Of a DNA stretch of 64,000 nucleotides, positions 15,391-24,741 are shown one piece after another; positions within the stretch are counted from its first letter, which is position 1, and each line of letters starts with the position of its first letter. The translations under genes and the position numbers were made by a program. The DNA comes from Streptomyces sp. NBC_01317 (lineage in GTDB: Bacteria; Actinomycetota; Actinomycetes; Streptomycetales; Streptomycetaceae), in assembly GCF_035961655.1 (NCBI RefSeq), contig NZ_CP108393.1:682001-746000 (forward strand). Direction: 5' to 3'. Under the pieces are notes generated by a model. That model made no database searches and was not told the DNA's origin. It saw only the letters and a program-made list of their open reading frames with translations.

Positions 15391-17439
15391 TCACTCCGCT
15401 TCGAACTCCGACAGCAGCGCGTCGAGCGAGTCGTCCCCGTCGCGGGCCGCCGCGATCCGGCGCGCCATCTCGTGCAGGGTCAGCTGCTCCAGGAACAGCG
15501 TGATGGGGACGTCGATGTCGAAGTCGTCCCGCAGGCAGCCCACCAGGTGGACGGCGGTCAGGGAGTCGCCGCCGGCCGCGAAGTACGTCATCTCCGGGTC
15601 GTCCGCGTCCTCCAGGCCCAGGGCCTCGGCGAGCAGCGCGCGGACGGCCTGCTCCAGGCCGGCGCCGGACTCGCCCGCTTCCTCCGGCTGTTCCGGCCGC
15701 TCCTCGCGGACCGCGCGGGAGGCGAGGTCGAAGGCGCCGAAGCTCTCGCCCGCGATGGGGTATGCCGGCAGGGCGACCCGCCGGCCGCCGCCCTCCTCGG
15801 GCGCGGGACCGCCGCTGAGCCAGGTCTCGCCCAGCGGATCGAGCCCACCGGCGGCCAGGGCGCCCCCGGCCAGTTCGGCCAGCCCGGCCGCCGCGCCCGC
15901 CAGGTCGGCCGCCCGTACGTAGCCGCGGACGTCCATCGGCGCGCGCCCCACCCGCAGCGTGTGGGCGGTGTCCGCGAGGGACGGGGCGCCGGGCGCCCGC
16001 AGCGCCGCCGCCAGCCGCCCGGCGAGGGCGGCGAGATCCTCTCTCGTACGGGCGGACAGCAGCAGGACCTCCGGTACGGACCCGGCGTCCGGCTCCCCGG
16101 CGGCGGCGCGCCCCGGCGCCTGCTCCAGGACGACGTGCACGTTGGTGCCGCCGATGCCGACCGAGCTGACACCCGCCCGGCGCGGGCCGAGTTCGGGTTC
16201 CTCCCAGGCGGCGGCCCGGTCGACCACGTGGAACGGCGAGTCCTCGAAGGCCATGCCCGGGTGCGGGCGGCCGGCGTTGGCGTTCGGCACCAGGGTCGCG
16301 TGCTCCAGCATGAGAACCGACTTGATCAGCGCGGCCACACCCGCGGCGGCGTCCAGGTGTCCGAGGTTGGACTTCACCGAGCCGATGCCGATCCGGCCGG
16401 TGCCCAGCGCCCCCTTGAACGCGGACGTCGCCGCCGCCGCCTCGACACGGTCGCCGAGCGCCGTGGCCGTACCGTGCGCCTCCAGGTACTGGGCGTCGGC
16501 GGGGTCGAGCCCGGCGGCGGCCCAGGCCTCCACGATCGCGGCGGTCTGCTGGTCGACGCCGGGCGCGGTGAACCCGACCTTGGTGGCGCCGTCGTTGGTG
16601 ACGGCGCTGCCCCGGATGACCGCCCTGATCGGGTCGTTGTCGGCGAGCGCGTCGGACAGCCGCCGCAGCACCACCACCCCGACCCCGTTGCCGGGTACGG
16701 TGCCGCCGGCCCGCTCGTCGAAGGGGCGGCAGCGGCCGTCGGGCGAGAAGATCCCGCCCTGGGTGTGGACGTAGCCGCGCTTGCGTACCGTGTCCACGGC
16801 GACGCCGCCGGCCAGCGCGGTGTCGCACTCGCCGAGCAGCAGCGACTGCACCGCGAGGTGGACGGCGGTCAGCGAGGTCGAGCATGCCGTCTGCACGGTC
16901 AGGCTCGGGCCCTCCAGACCGAGGCGGTAGGAGATCCACGGGGCGAGGAACTCGCGGTCGGTGAGGATACGGACCTGCAGCGCCCCGATCGACGCGGCGA
17001 GCCGGGGGTCGGTCGCGGCGGCCAGCATGTGCTCGGTGGAGCCGCCGCCGACGTACACGCCGGTACGCGCGGATCCCCCCTGCGGGTTGCGTCCCGCGTC
17101 CTCCAGGGCGGCCCAGGCCGTCTGGAGGAGCAGCCTGTGCTGGGGGTCGAGGGCCGTGGCCTCGGTCCGGTTGAAGCCGAACAACTCGGCGTCGAAGCGG
17201 TCCGCGTCCGGCAGGAAGCCCTTGGACGGGATGTAGTCGCGGCTTCTCACCTCCTGGGCGTCGGCGCCGTCGGCGAGGAGTTCGTCCTCGGTGAAGTCGG
17301 TGACCGAGCAGACCCCGCCGAGCAGGTTGCTCCAGTAGGCGTCCAGGTCGGGGGCGCCGGGGAAGCGCCCGCTCATGCCGACGACCGCGATCGCGGACTC
17401 GGCCGGGGTGGTGTCGGTGGCTGCTGCCTTCTCGGTCAT
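15391..17439 (-). CDS. Polyketide synthase KS-ACP module lacking an acyltransferase
   Basis: A 682-residue PKS protein. Residues ~16-430 are a ketosynthase with the full catalytic set: Cys in QTACSTSLTAV, His in LEAHGTATALG, and His in VKSNLGHLDAA, so it should do decarboxylative condensation. Residues ~430-590 are a linker of the kind found after trans-AT ketosynthases, ending in RRVALPAYPI. Residues ~595-660 are a carrier domain (TYFAAGGDSLTAVHLVG). There is no AT, KR, DH or TE, and no AT elsewhere in the window, so malonyl must be loaded in trans. The acidic C-terminal DSLDALLSEFEAE looks like a docking motif. The ATG overlaps the upstream NRPS stop (ATGA). Confidence 0.9.
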   Translation of the reverse strand: MTEKAAATDTTPAESAIAVVGMSGRFPGAPDLDAYWSNLLGGVCSVTDFTEDELLADGADAQEVRSRDYIPSKGFLPDADRFDAELFGFNRTEATALDPQHRLLLQTAWAALEDAGRNPQGGSARTGVYVGGGSTEHMLAAATDPRLAASIGALQVRILTDREFLAPWISYRLGLEGPSLTVQTACSTSLTAVHLAVQSLLLGECDTALAGGVAVDTVRKRGYVHTQGGIFSPDGRCRPFDERAGGTVPGNGVGVVVLRRLSDALADNDPIRAVIRGSAVTNDGATKVGFTAPGVDQQTAAIVEAWAAAGLDPADAQYLEAHGTATALGDRVEAAAATSAFKGALGTGRIGIGSVKSNLGHLDAAAGVAALIKSVLMLEHATLVPNANAGRPHPGMAFEDSPFHVVDRAAAWEEPELGPRRAGVSSVGIGGTNVHVVLEQAPGRAAAGEPDAGSVPEVLLLSARTREDLAALAGRLAAALRAPGAPSLADTAHTLRVGRAPMDVRGYVRAADLAGAAAGLAELAGGALAAGGLDPLGETWLSGGPAPEEGGGRRVALPAYPIAGESFGAFDLASRAVREERPEQPEEAGESGAGLEQAVRALLAEALGLEDADDPEMTYFAAGGDSLTAVHLVGCLRDDFDIDVPITLFLEQLTLHEMARRIAAARDGDDSLDALLSEFEAE

Positions 17440-20400
17440 CGTGTGGAGCCTTTCCGGGAGCTGAGTCGGTGGGCGGCGGCGGTGCGGCGTGCGTGCCGGT
17501 CGACGCCGCGCGCGGCGGCCGTCTCGGCGGGGTGTGCGGGGGCGGCGGCCCGTCCGGCGGGCGCGGCGTTCGCGCGGTCGAGGTGGGCGGCGAGGGTGAC
17601 GACGGTGGGGTGGCGGAACAGGTCGACCAGGCTGATGTCGCCCAGCTCGGGCCGCTCGCGCAGGGCGGACAGGACGCTGAGCATCCGTACCGAATTGCCG
17701 CCCAGGTCGAAGAAGTTGTCGTGGACGGCGACCCGGTCGAGGGTCAGGACGCGCGCCCACACCCCGGCCACCAGCCGCTCGGTGGGCGTGCCCGCGACGG
17801 CGGTGGGGCCGTCCTGCGGGGCCGGGAGGACGGCGGGTGCGGGGAGCCGGGCCCGGTCGATCTTCCCGTTGCGGCTGAGCGGCATCTCGTCGAGGCGTAC
17901 GAACACCTCGGGCACCATGAAGCCGGGCAGCTTCGTGACGAGATGGGCGCGCAGCGCGGCGTCCGGGGGCGCGGCCCCGTCCCGGCCCACGACGTAGGCG
18001 ACGAGGCGCTGTTCGGTGCCGGTGCCCCGGACGGTGGCCGCCGCGAGGGCGACGCCCGGGGTGGCGGCCAACAGGGTCTCGATCTCGCCGAGTTCGATGC
18101 GTACGCCGCGCAGTTTGACCTGGAGGTCGCTGCGTCCGAGGTAGTGGATGAGGCCGCCCGCGTCGATCCGGCCGAGGTCGCCGCTGCGGTACATCCGGGT
18201 GCCCGGCGCGCCGTGCGGATCGGCGACGAACCGTTCCGCGGTCATGCCGGGCTGTCCGATGTAGCCGCGGCCCAGGGAGGCGCCCGCGATGTAGATCTCG
18301 CCGGCGACCCCGGTGGGGACGGGCCTGAGCAGCCCGTCCAGGACGTAGACCCGGGCCCCGGCGACCGCGCCGCCGAGCACCACGGGCTCGCCGGGCACCA
18401 GGTCGGCGGTGGTGGCGTAGACGGTGACCTCGCTGGGGCCGTACGCGTTGACGATCCGGCGTCCCGGCGCGCTGAGCCGCTCGACCAGCTCGGGCGGGCA
18501 GGCCTCGCCGCCGACCCCGACGGTCCGCAGGTCCGGCAGCTGTCCGGTGAGGTCGGGCAGCAGCATCGCGGCGGACGGCGGCAGGAAGACATAGGTGATG
18601 CGGGACTCCCTGAGCTTGTCCAGGAGGGCCTCGCCGATCCGTTCGTCCTCGCTGGGGATGTGCAGCTCCGCGCCCGCGACCCAGGGGAAGAAGAGGTCGG
18701 AGACGGCGACGTCGAAGCCGAACGACACGAATTGCAGCACCCGGTCGTCCGCGTCGACCGGGAAGGAGTGCCGTACCGCGCGGGTGAGGTTGACCAGGGC
18801 CCGGTGTTCGACGGCGACGCCCTTGGGCACGCCGGTGGAGCCTGACGTGAACAGGACGTAGGCGAGATCCTTGGGGCCCGGCGCCCGGACGGTACCGGCG
18901 GGGGCCGTCCCCGGCAGGACAGGGTCGGTGACGGCCGGCCGGTCGAGGCGGACGCACGGCACCTCCAGACGCTCCCCCTTCTCCGCGGTCCCACGGGCCG
19001 TCAGGAGCAGTCCGGTGCCGGAGCTCTCCACCATGTGGCGGAGCCGGGCGGGCGGGTGGGCCTGGTCCAGCGGGACGTACGCGCCGCCCGCGCGCAGGAC
19101 CGCGAGGGCCGCGATACCCTGGTCGGCCGAGCGGGGCAGGAGCAGGCCGACGCGGAATCCGGGCCGTACGCCGGCCGCGCGCAGCCGGGCCGCCAGGGCG
19201 TCGGCCCTCGTGAGCAGGTCGCGGTAGCTGAGCCGCAGGTCGCCGCTGACCAGGGCCGTGGCGTCGGGGCGCGCCGCCGCGATGTCGGCGATCAGGTCGG
19301 GCACCAGGCGGTCCGGGGGCGCGGCCTCCGCGACGCGGTCGGCGCCTGCGATCGTACGGCGGCGTTCGTCGGCCGGCACCAGGTCGACGGAGGACAGCGG
19401 GGCGGCCGGGTCGGCGAGAAGGCCGTCCAGCAGGGTCCGGAAGTTGACCGTCCAGCGGCGTACCGTCTCGGCGTCGAAGAGGTCGCCGCGGTAGATGAAC
19501 TGGGCGGCCAGGTCGGCGCCCCACCGCTCCACGAAGAGGAGGAAGTCGAACTTGGCGGTGTCCAGGGTGAGGGCGAGCCGCTCGGTGTCGGCGCCGGACA
19601 GGTCCAGCGCGACCTCCGCCTCGTCGTCGTAGGTGAGCGCCACCTGCACGACGGGGTCGTGGCTGGTCTCGCGGACCGGGGCGAGGGCGTCGACCACCGC
19701 CTCGAACGGCGCGTCCTGATGGGGCCTGGCCGCCAGCAGCGCGGCCCGGATGCGGCCGGTGAGCCGGTCGAGGGACGGGTCGCCCGACACGTCGACGCGC
19801 AGGGCCAGGGTGTTGGTCAGCATGCCGATCATGGAGCCCAGTTCGGGCCGGTCGCGGCCCGACACCGGGAAGCCGACGACCAGGTCGTCGCGGCCCGAGA
19901 TGCGGGCGAGGAACGCGGTGTACACGGCGAACATCGTCATGAACGGGGTGGCGCCCTGGCCCGCGGCGACCTCCGCCAGGCGTTCTCTGACCCCGGAGTC
20001 GAGCAGGAAGCGCTCGACACCGCCGGCGGAGGTACGGACCGGCGGGCGCGGCCGGTCCAGCGGCAGTTCGATGACGGCGGGCGCGCCGCGCAGGCGCTCG
20101 GCCCAGTGCGCCACCGCGTCCTTGAACGCGCCGTCGGCCTGGCGCTCGCGCTGCCAGGCGGCGTAGTCCGCGAACTGGAGCGGGAGGTGGGCCGGGCGGT
20201 GCGGCGGGCCGCCGGTCCCGTGCCCGTACGCGGCGGACAGCTCGTCCAGCATGAGGCCGAGCGACCAGCCGTCGCAGACCAGGTGGTGGGCGACGAGCAG
20301 CACCCGGTGGGTGCCGTCGTCCACGGCGTACACGGTGCAGCGCAAGAGGGGTCCTGTACCCGTGTCGAAGGGGCGGGCGGCCTCCGTACGGATCAGCGCG

Positions 20401-20729
20401 TCCACCCGGCCGGCCGGCACGTCCCGCTCGATCGCGAATCCCGCCCGTCCGGTGGTGGAGACGATCTGCGCCTGGGTGCCGTCGGCGGCGGTACGGAAGA
20501 CGGTCCGCAGCGACTCGTGGCGGGCGACGAGCGCGTCCAGCGCGCGGTGGAGCGCGGCGGTGTCGAAGGGACCGCGCACGGCGAACGCGGCGGGCACGTT
20601 GTACTGGGCGGTGCCGGGGTCCATCTGGTCGAGGACGAGCAGGCGGCTCTGGGCGTCGGAGGCGGGGAACTCGTACTCCTCGCCCGCCCAGGCGTGGAGG
20701 TCGATGAGATCTACGGTGTCGGTGGTCAT
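17436..20729 (-). CDS. NRPS module C-A-PCP
   Basis: A 1097-residue single-module synthetase. The condensation domain (~20-440) has HHLVCDGWSLG (HHxxxDG intact). The adenylation domain (~475-990) has [14 protein letters not shown] and NAYGPSEVTVYATT. The carrier domain has NFFDLGGNSVRML, with its pantetheinyl Ser at ~1012. The specificity residues I read against the GrsA positions are D-V-S-F-G-G-A-V-Y-K, which I cannot match to a known amino acid. The C-terminal ~45 residues are basic and Ala-rich. It lies between the TE-bearing NRPS gene (4-nt gap) and the KS-ACP gene (4-nt overlap). It probably loads an amino acid onto a chain that the KS-ACP then extends by two carbons. Confidence 0.93.
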   Translation of the reverse strand: MTTDTVDLIDLHAWAGEEYEFPASDAQSRLLVLDQMDPGTAQYNVPAAFAVRGPFDTAALHRALDALVARHESLRTVFRTAADGTQAQIVSTTGRAGFAIERDVPAGRVDALIRTEAARPFDTGTGPLLRCTVYAVDDGTHRVLLVAHHLVCDGWSLGLMLDELSAAYGHGTGGPPHRPAHLPLQFADYAAWQRERQADGAFKDAVAHWAERLRGAPAVIELPLDRPRPPVRTSAGGVERFLLDSGVRERLAEVAAGQGATPFMTMFAVYTAFLARISGRDDLVVGFPVSGRDRPELGSMIGMLTNTLALRVDVSGDPSLDRLTGRIRAALLAARPHQDAPFEAVVDALAPVRETSHDPVVQVALTYDDEAEVALDLSGADTERLALTLDTAKFDFLLFVERWGADLAAQFIYRGDLFDAETVRRWTVNFRTLLDGLLADPAAPLSSVDLVPADERRRTIAGADRVAEAAPPDRLVPDLIADIAAARPDATALVSGDLRLSYRDLLTRADALAARLRAAGVRPGFRVGLLLPRSADQGIAALAVLRAGGAYVPLDQAHPPARLRHMVESSGTGLLLTARGTAEKGERLEVPCVRLDRPAVTDPVLPGTAPAGTVRAPGPKDLAYVLFTSGSTGVPKGVAVEHRALVNLTRAVRHSFPVDADDRVLQFVSFGFDVAVSDLFFPWVAGAELHIPSEDERIGEALLDKLRESRITYVFLPPSAAMLLPDLTGQLPDLRTVGVGGEACPPELVERLSAPGRRIVNAYGPSEVTVYATTADLVPGEPVVLGGAVAGARVYVLDGLLRPVPTGVAGEIYIAGASLGRGYIGQPGMTAERFVADPHGAPGTRMYRSGDLGRIDAGGLIHYLGRSDLQVKLRGVRIELGEIETLLAATPGVALAAATVRGTGTEQRLVAYVVGRDGAAPPDAALRAHLVTKLPGFMVPEVFVRLDEMPLSRNGKIDRARLPAPAVLPAPQDGPTAVAGTPTERLVAGVWARVLTLDRVAVHDNFFDLGGNSVRMLSVLSALRERPELGDISLVDLFRHPTVVTLAAHLDRANAAPAGRAAAPAHPAETAAARGVDRHARRTAAAHRLSSRKGSTR

Positions 20730-20733
20730 CGGT

Positions 20734-23700
20734 TCAGTCCCCTCGGAGGGCGGTTTCGAGGACCGCGGCGATCTCGGCCGCCGGGCCCGGGGTCAGGACG
20801 TCGCTGTGGCCGCAGGCCAGGTCGTGCACGTCGAGCGCGGCGGCCACCCGCCGCCAGGCAGCGGTCTTCTCGGCCGGGGTGGGCCAGGTGTCCCGGGTGG
20901 CGGAGAAGAGCGTCACGCGCCCCTCGTAGGGCGTCGGGCTCCAGTGCCGGACGACCCGGGTGTGGTGGGTCCCCACGTCGACGAGGGCGTGGAGCTGAGG
21001 GTCGGTCAGCGCGTCGAAGCCGCTGCGGCGGACCGTGGCGAACACCCGTGCGCGGTCCAGCGGTCCGGGCGGCACGGGCAGGTCGGGGGCGTGGCTCTGG
21101 AGCAGGATGCGCAGCAGTTCGTCCTCGACGGCCACCGGGTCCAGCGGGGTGCCGAGGATGGTGTCCGGCATCGGCATGGCGTCCACCACGGCGAGCATCC
21201 TGACCTCCTCCCCCGCCCGGCGCAGCCGGACCGCCATCTCGTGGGCGAGGCCGCCGCCGAAGGACCGGCCGAGGAGCAGGTACGGCCCGTGCGGCAGGAG
21301 TGCGCGGAGGCGTGCCACGTACAGGTCGGCCATCCCGCCCATGGAGGGCGGGAGGTGGTCCACCCCGGTCAGCAGGGCCGGGCTCTGGAGGGTGTGCACG
21401 GGGCGGGCGGGGTCGAGGTACGGGAGCAGGTTGGCGAACGACCAGCCGAGGCCGAGCCCCGGGTGGACGCAGACGAGCGGGGTACGGTCGCCCCCGGCGC
21501 GCAGGGTGAGCACCGGCTCCAGGCTGTTCCCGGACGGATCGCCGGAGCCCGCGGCCGGACCGGTGCGCTGCCGGGCGGACCGCAGGGGGATGCGCGGGGC
21601 GCGGCCGCCGGCGGCGGCCGGTGCGTCGAGGCGGGCGGCGAGGGCGGCCGGGGTCGGCGCGTCGAACAGGACCGAGACGGGGATCCGTACGTCGAGGACC
21701 GTCTCGATCTTCGACTTCAGGCGCAGCGCGGTCAGGGAATGGCCGCCGGCGGTGAAGAAGTCGGTGTCCGGGCCGACGGCGGGGAGGCCGAGCACCGTAC
21801 CGAACAGGGCGCACAGCTCCCTCTCTCGGTCGGAGCGCGGGGCCCGGGAGACCGCCTGCTCCCCGGTGGGTCCGGGGGCGGGCAGGGCGGCGCGGTCGAC
21901 CTTGTGGTGGCGGGTGAGCGGCACGTGGTCGATGCGGGCCCAGACGGTTGGGACGAGGTGCGCGGGCAGGTGCCGGGCGGCGTGTTCGCGGACCCGGGCG
22001 AGGGTGCGGTGCCACTGCTCGTCGCGGGTGGCGTTCGTGTCCGTCGCGTCGCAGGCGCCTTCGTCCAGGAGCAGCCAGGCGGCGAGGAGTTTGCCGCCGG
22101 TCGCGTCGCGCCGGGCGCCGACGACGGCCCGCGCCACGCCGGGGCAGCCGGTCAGCGCGGCCTCGACCTCGGCGGGTTCGACGCGGAAGCCCCGGACCTT
22201 GACCTGGTCGTCGGCGCGGCCGGCGAACTCCAGGACTCCGCCGCTCGTATGCCGGGCGAGGTCGCCGGTGCGGTACATGCGGCTGCCCGGCGGTCCGTAG
22301 GGATCGGCGACGAAGCGCTCGGCGGTGGCCACCGGGCGCCCGAGGTAGCCGTGGGCGAGGCCGGTGCCGGCGAGGTACAGCTCGCCGGTGGCGCCGGCGG
22401 GCATCGGGCGCAGCGCGGCGTCCAGGACGTAGGCGCGGGTGTTGTCCAGGGGGCGGCCGATGGGGACGGCGCCCGGGTCGCTGTCGGTGTGAGCGGTGTG
22501 CGCGGGAGTGACGTGTGTGGTGGGGGCGGTGTGCGCGGTGGCGAACACCGTTGTCTCGGTGGGTCCGTAGCCGTTGACCACCACGGCGCCGGGGCAGTGT
22601 TCCTGGATCCGGCGCACGGTGTCCCGCGCCAGGACGTCGCCGCCGGCCCACACCTCGCTGAGCCCCGAGAGCGCGTCCGGCGCGATCTCCGCGACGGTAC
22701 GCAGCAGTTCGGGCGTGAGCATCAGCGCGGTGACCCCGCGATCGGGCACCACCCGCTTGAGGAGGTCGGGGGTGACGGCCTCGGCGGGGGCGACCACCAC
22801 GGTCCCGCCGTTCAGGAGCGGGATCCACACCTCGTAGGTGGAGGCGTCGAACGTGTACGGGTTGTGGAACAGCACCCGCCGGTGCGCGCCGCCCGCGAAG
22901 CGTCCGTCGGCGGCCAGTTCGGTGATCGCCCGTTGCGGGACGACCACGCCCTTGGGCTCTCCGGTGGAGCCGGAGGTGTAGATCACGCAGGCGGCGGACT
23001 CCGGATGGGCCGGGACCCCGTCGAAGTCCCCGGGTCCCGCGCGCTCCTCCTCCATGTCCACCACCGGCAGATCCGGGGGGAGCCGGACCGGGAAGGCGCC
23101 CAGGGTGAGGGCGAGGACGGGCGCCGCGGCCTTCACCAGGCGGGCCAGCCGCTCCGACGGCTGGGCCGGGTCGAGCGGCAGCCAGCAGGCCCCGGCCTTG
23201 AGGACCGCGAGCTGGGCCACGACCACGGACGCCGACCGGGGCAGCAGGAGGGCCACCGTGTCCCCCGGCGCCACACCGGCCAGGACGAGCCGGCCGGCCA
23301 GCCGGTCCGACGCGGCGTCGAGCCGCGCGTAGCTGAGGATCTCGCCGTCCGTGTCGACGGCGGGCGCGTCCGGCGTACGGGCCACCTGCGCGGCGAACCG
23401 CCCCGTCATGGTGGCGGGTTCGGCGACGGCGCGGGCCGGGCCTGCCGCGAGGGCGAGCAGCCGGTCGTGTTCCGCCTGCGGGAGGGCGTCGATGTCCTGC
23501 GCCAACCGCTGCGGATTCTCGGCGAGTTGTTCCAGTACGCGCACGACGCCGCGGGTGATCGCGGTGGCGGAGATTCCCCGGCGGCAGCTCACCGACAGCA
23601 GCATCCGTTCCTCGGCGACGGCGGCGATGGTGACCGGGTAGTGGGTCGCGTCCGTCACCGTCACCAGGCGTACCGTGTCGGGCCCGTCCTGGCTCGCCGG

Positions 23701-24741
23701 GTCCTGCGGGAAGTTCTCGAAGGCGAGGATGGAGTCGAAGAGTTCACCGGCCCCGACGTTCCGCTGCACCTCGGCGACGCGGGCGTGGTGATGGGCCAGC
23801 AGCCGGGACTGCTCGTCCTGGATCCGGTGGAGCAGGTCGCCCGCGCTCTCGCCGTCCCGGAGTTGTACCCGTACCGGCAGGGTGTTGATGAACAGGCCCA
23901 CCATGGACTCGACGCCCGGCAGGTCGTGCGGGCGTCCGGAGACGACCGCTCCGAAGACCAGGTCACGGGCTCCGGTCAGCCGGGCCAGGACCAGCGCCCA
24001 GGCGACCTGTACCACGGTGTTGAGGGTGACGCCCGCCTCGGCGGCCCGTGCGGTCAGGGTCCCGGTGAGCGCGGCCGGCAGCCGTGTCCGCGTCCGGTCG
24101 GGCGCGGTGTCGGGGCCGTCCGGTGCCAGCAGCGCGGGCCGGTCCAGGCCGTCGAGCGCCTCGGCCCACGCGGTGTCGGCCTTGTGCTGGTCCTGCCCGC
24201 TCAGCCACACCAGATAGTCGCGGTAGGGCACGGGGGGCGGCAGCGGGCGGCCCGCGACGAGGGCCACGAGGTCCCGTTCGAGGATCGGCAGCGACCAGCC
24301 GTCGAGCAGGATGTGGTGGAAGGACACGATCAGTTCGGCGCCGGTGTCGTGCCGCAGGAAGGTGGCGCGGACCAGGGGCGGCCGGGCGAGGTCGAAGCGG
24401 AGCGCCGCGTCCTCGCGCAGCACCTCCTCGGTCCTTACGGTGACGTCGTCCAGGCTCAGTCCTGTCAGGTCCACCTCGGTCCAGGGCAGGCGGACGGCCT
24501 TCGGGACGACCTGGACGGGCCGGTCGAGGCGCTCGTGCCGGAAGCAGGCGCGCAGGTTGGGGTGGCGGGCGAGGAGGGCGCCGACGCCGGCCCGTACCGC
24601 GTCCGTGGCGACGGCGCGGCCGATCAGGAAGCGGGCCTGCACCAGGTAGGGGTCGGGGCCGCCGGTGTCCCGGGCGGCGTGGAAGAGCAGTCCTTCCTGG
24701 ACCGGGGAGAGTGGCAGTACGTCCGCGATGCGCGCGTTCAT
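20734..24741 (-). CDS. NRPS termination module C-A-PCP-TE
   Basis: A 1335-residue synthetase. The N-terminal [20 protein letters not shown] is typical of a condensation domain that receives a D-configured chain from an upstream E domain. [11 protein letters not shown] is its active site. The adenylation domain shows [14 protein letters not shown] and [13 protein letters not shown]; the residues read as specificity code are D-A-Y-M-W-G-G-V-F-K, a hydrophobic pocket close to valine-type codes. The carrier domain has [16 protein letters not shown]. The C-terminal thioesterase (~1090-1335) has GRSFGG as nucleophile elbow and a His in CGHSDVL; it should release the peptide. It is coupled to the E-bearing NRPS by an ATGA overlap. 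Confidence 0.93.
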   Translation of the reverse strand: MNARIADVLPLSPVQEGLLFHAARDTGGPDPYLVQARFLIGRAVATDAVRAGVGALLARHPNLRACFRHERLDRPVQVVPKAVRLPWTEVDLTGLSLDDVTVRTEEVLREDAALRFDLARPPLVRATFLRHDTGAELIVSFHHILLDGWSLPILERDLVALVAGRPLPPPVPYRDYLVWLSGQDQHKADTAWAEALDGLDRPALLAPDGPDTAPDRTRTRLPAALTGTLTARAAEAGVTLNTVVQVAWALVLARLTGARDLVFGAVVSGRPHDLPGVESMVGLFINTLPVRVQLRDGESAGDLLHRIQDEQSRLLAHHHARVAEVQRNVGAGELFDSILAFENFPQDPASQDGPDTVRLVTVTDATHYPVTIAAVAEERMLLSVSCRRGISATAITRGVVRVLEQLAENPQRLAQDIDALPQAEHDRLLALAAGPARAVAEPATMTGRFAAQVARTPDAPAVDTDGEILSYARLDAASDRLAGRLVLAGVAPGDTVALLLPRSASVVVAQLAVLKAGACWLPLDPAQPSERLARLVKAAAPVLALTLGAFPVRLPPDLPVVDMEEERAGPGDFDGVPAHPESAACVIYTSGSTGEPKGVVVPQRAITELAADGRFAGGAHRRVLFHNPYTFDASTYEVWIPLLNGGTVVVAPAEAVTPDLLKRVVPDRGVTALMLTPELLRTVAEIAPDALSGLSEVWAGGDVLARDTVRRIQEHCPGAVVVNGYGPTETTVFATAHTAPTTHVTPAHTAHTDSDPGAVPIGRPLDNTRAYVLDAALRPMPAGATGELYLAGTGLAHGYLGRPVATAERFVADPYGPPGSRMYRTGDLARHTSGGVLEFAGRADDQVKVRGFRVEPAEVEAALTGCPGVARAVVGARRDATGGKLLAAWLLLDEGACDATDTNATRDEQWHRTLARVREHAARHLPAHLVPTVWARIDHVPLTRHHKVDRAALPAPGPTGEQAVSRAPRSDRERELCALFGTVLGLPAVGPDTDFFTAGGHSLTALRLKSKIETVLDVRIPVSVLFDAPTPAALAARLDAPAAAGGRAPRIPLRSARQRTGPAAGSGDPSGNSLEPVLTLRAGGDRTPLVCVHPGLGLGWSFANLLPYLDPARPVHTLQSPALLTGVDHLPPSMGGMADLYVARLRALLPHGPYLLLGRSFGGGLAHEMAVRLRRAGEEVRMLAVVDAMPMPDTILGTPLDPVAVEDELLRILLQSHAPDLPVPPGPLDRARVFATVRRSGFDALTDPQLHALVDVGTHHTRVVRHWSPTPYEGRVTLFSATRDTWPTPAEKTAAWRRVAAALDVHDLACGHSDVLTPGPAAEIAAVLETALRGD

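Noticed and set aside
17440..19524. N-terminal extension of the KS-ACP protein in the same open frame
   Set aside because: The frame stays open upstream but translates as out-of-frame NRPS; the KS starts at the ATG at 17439, which overlaps the preceding stop.
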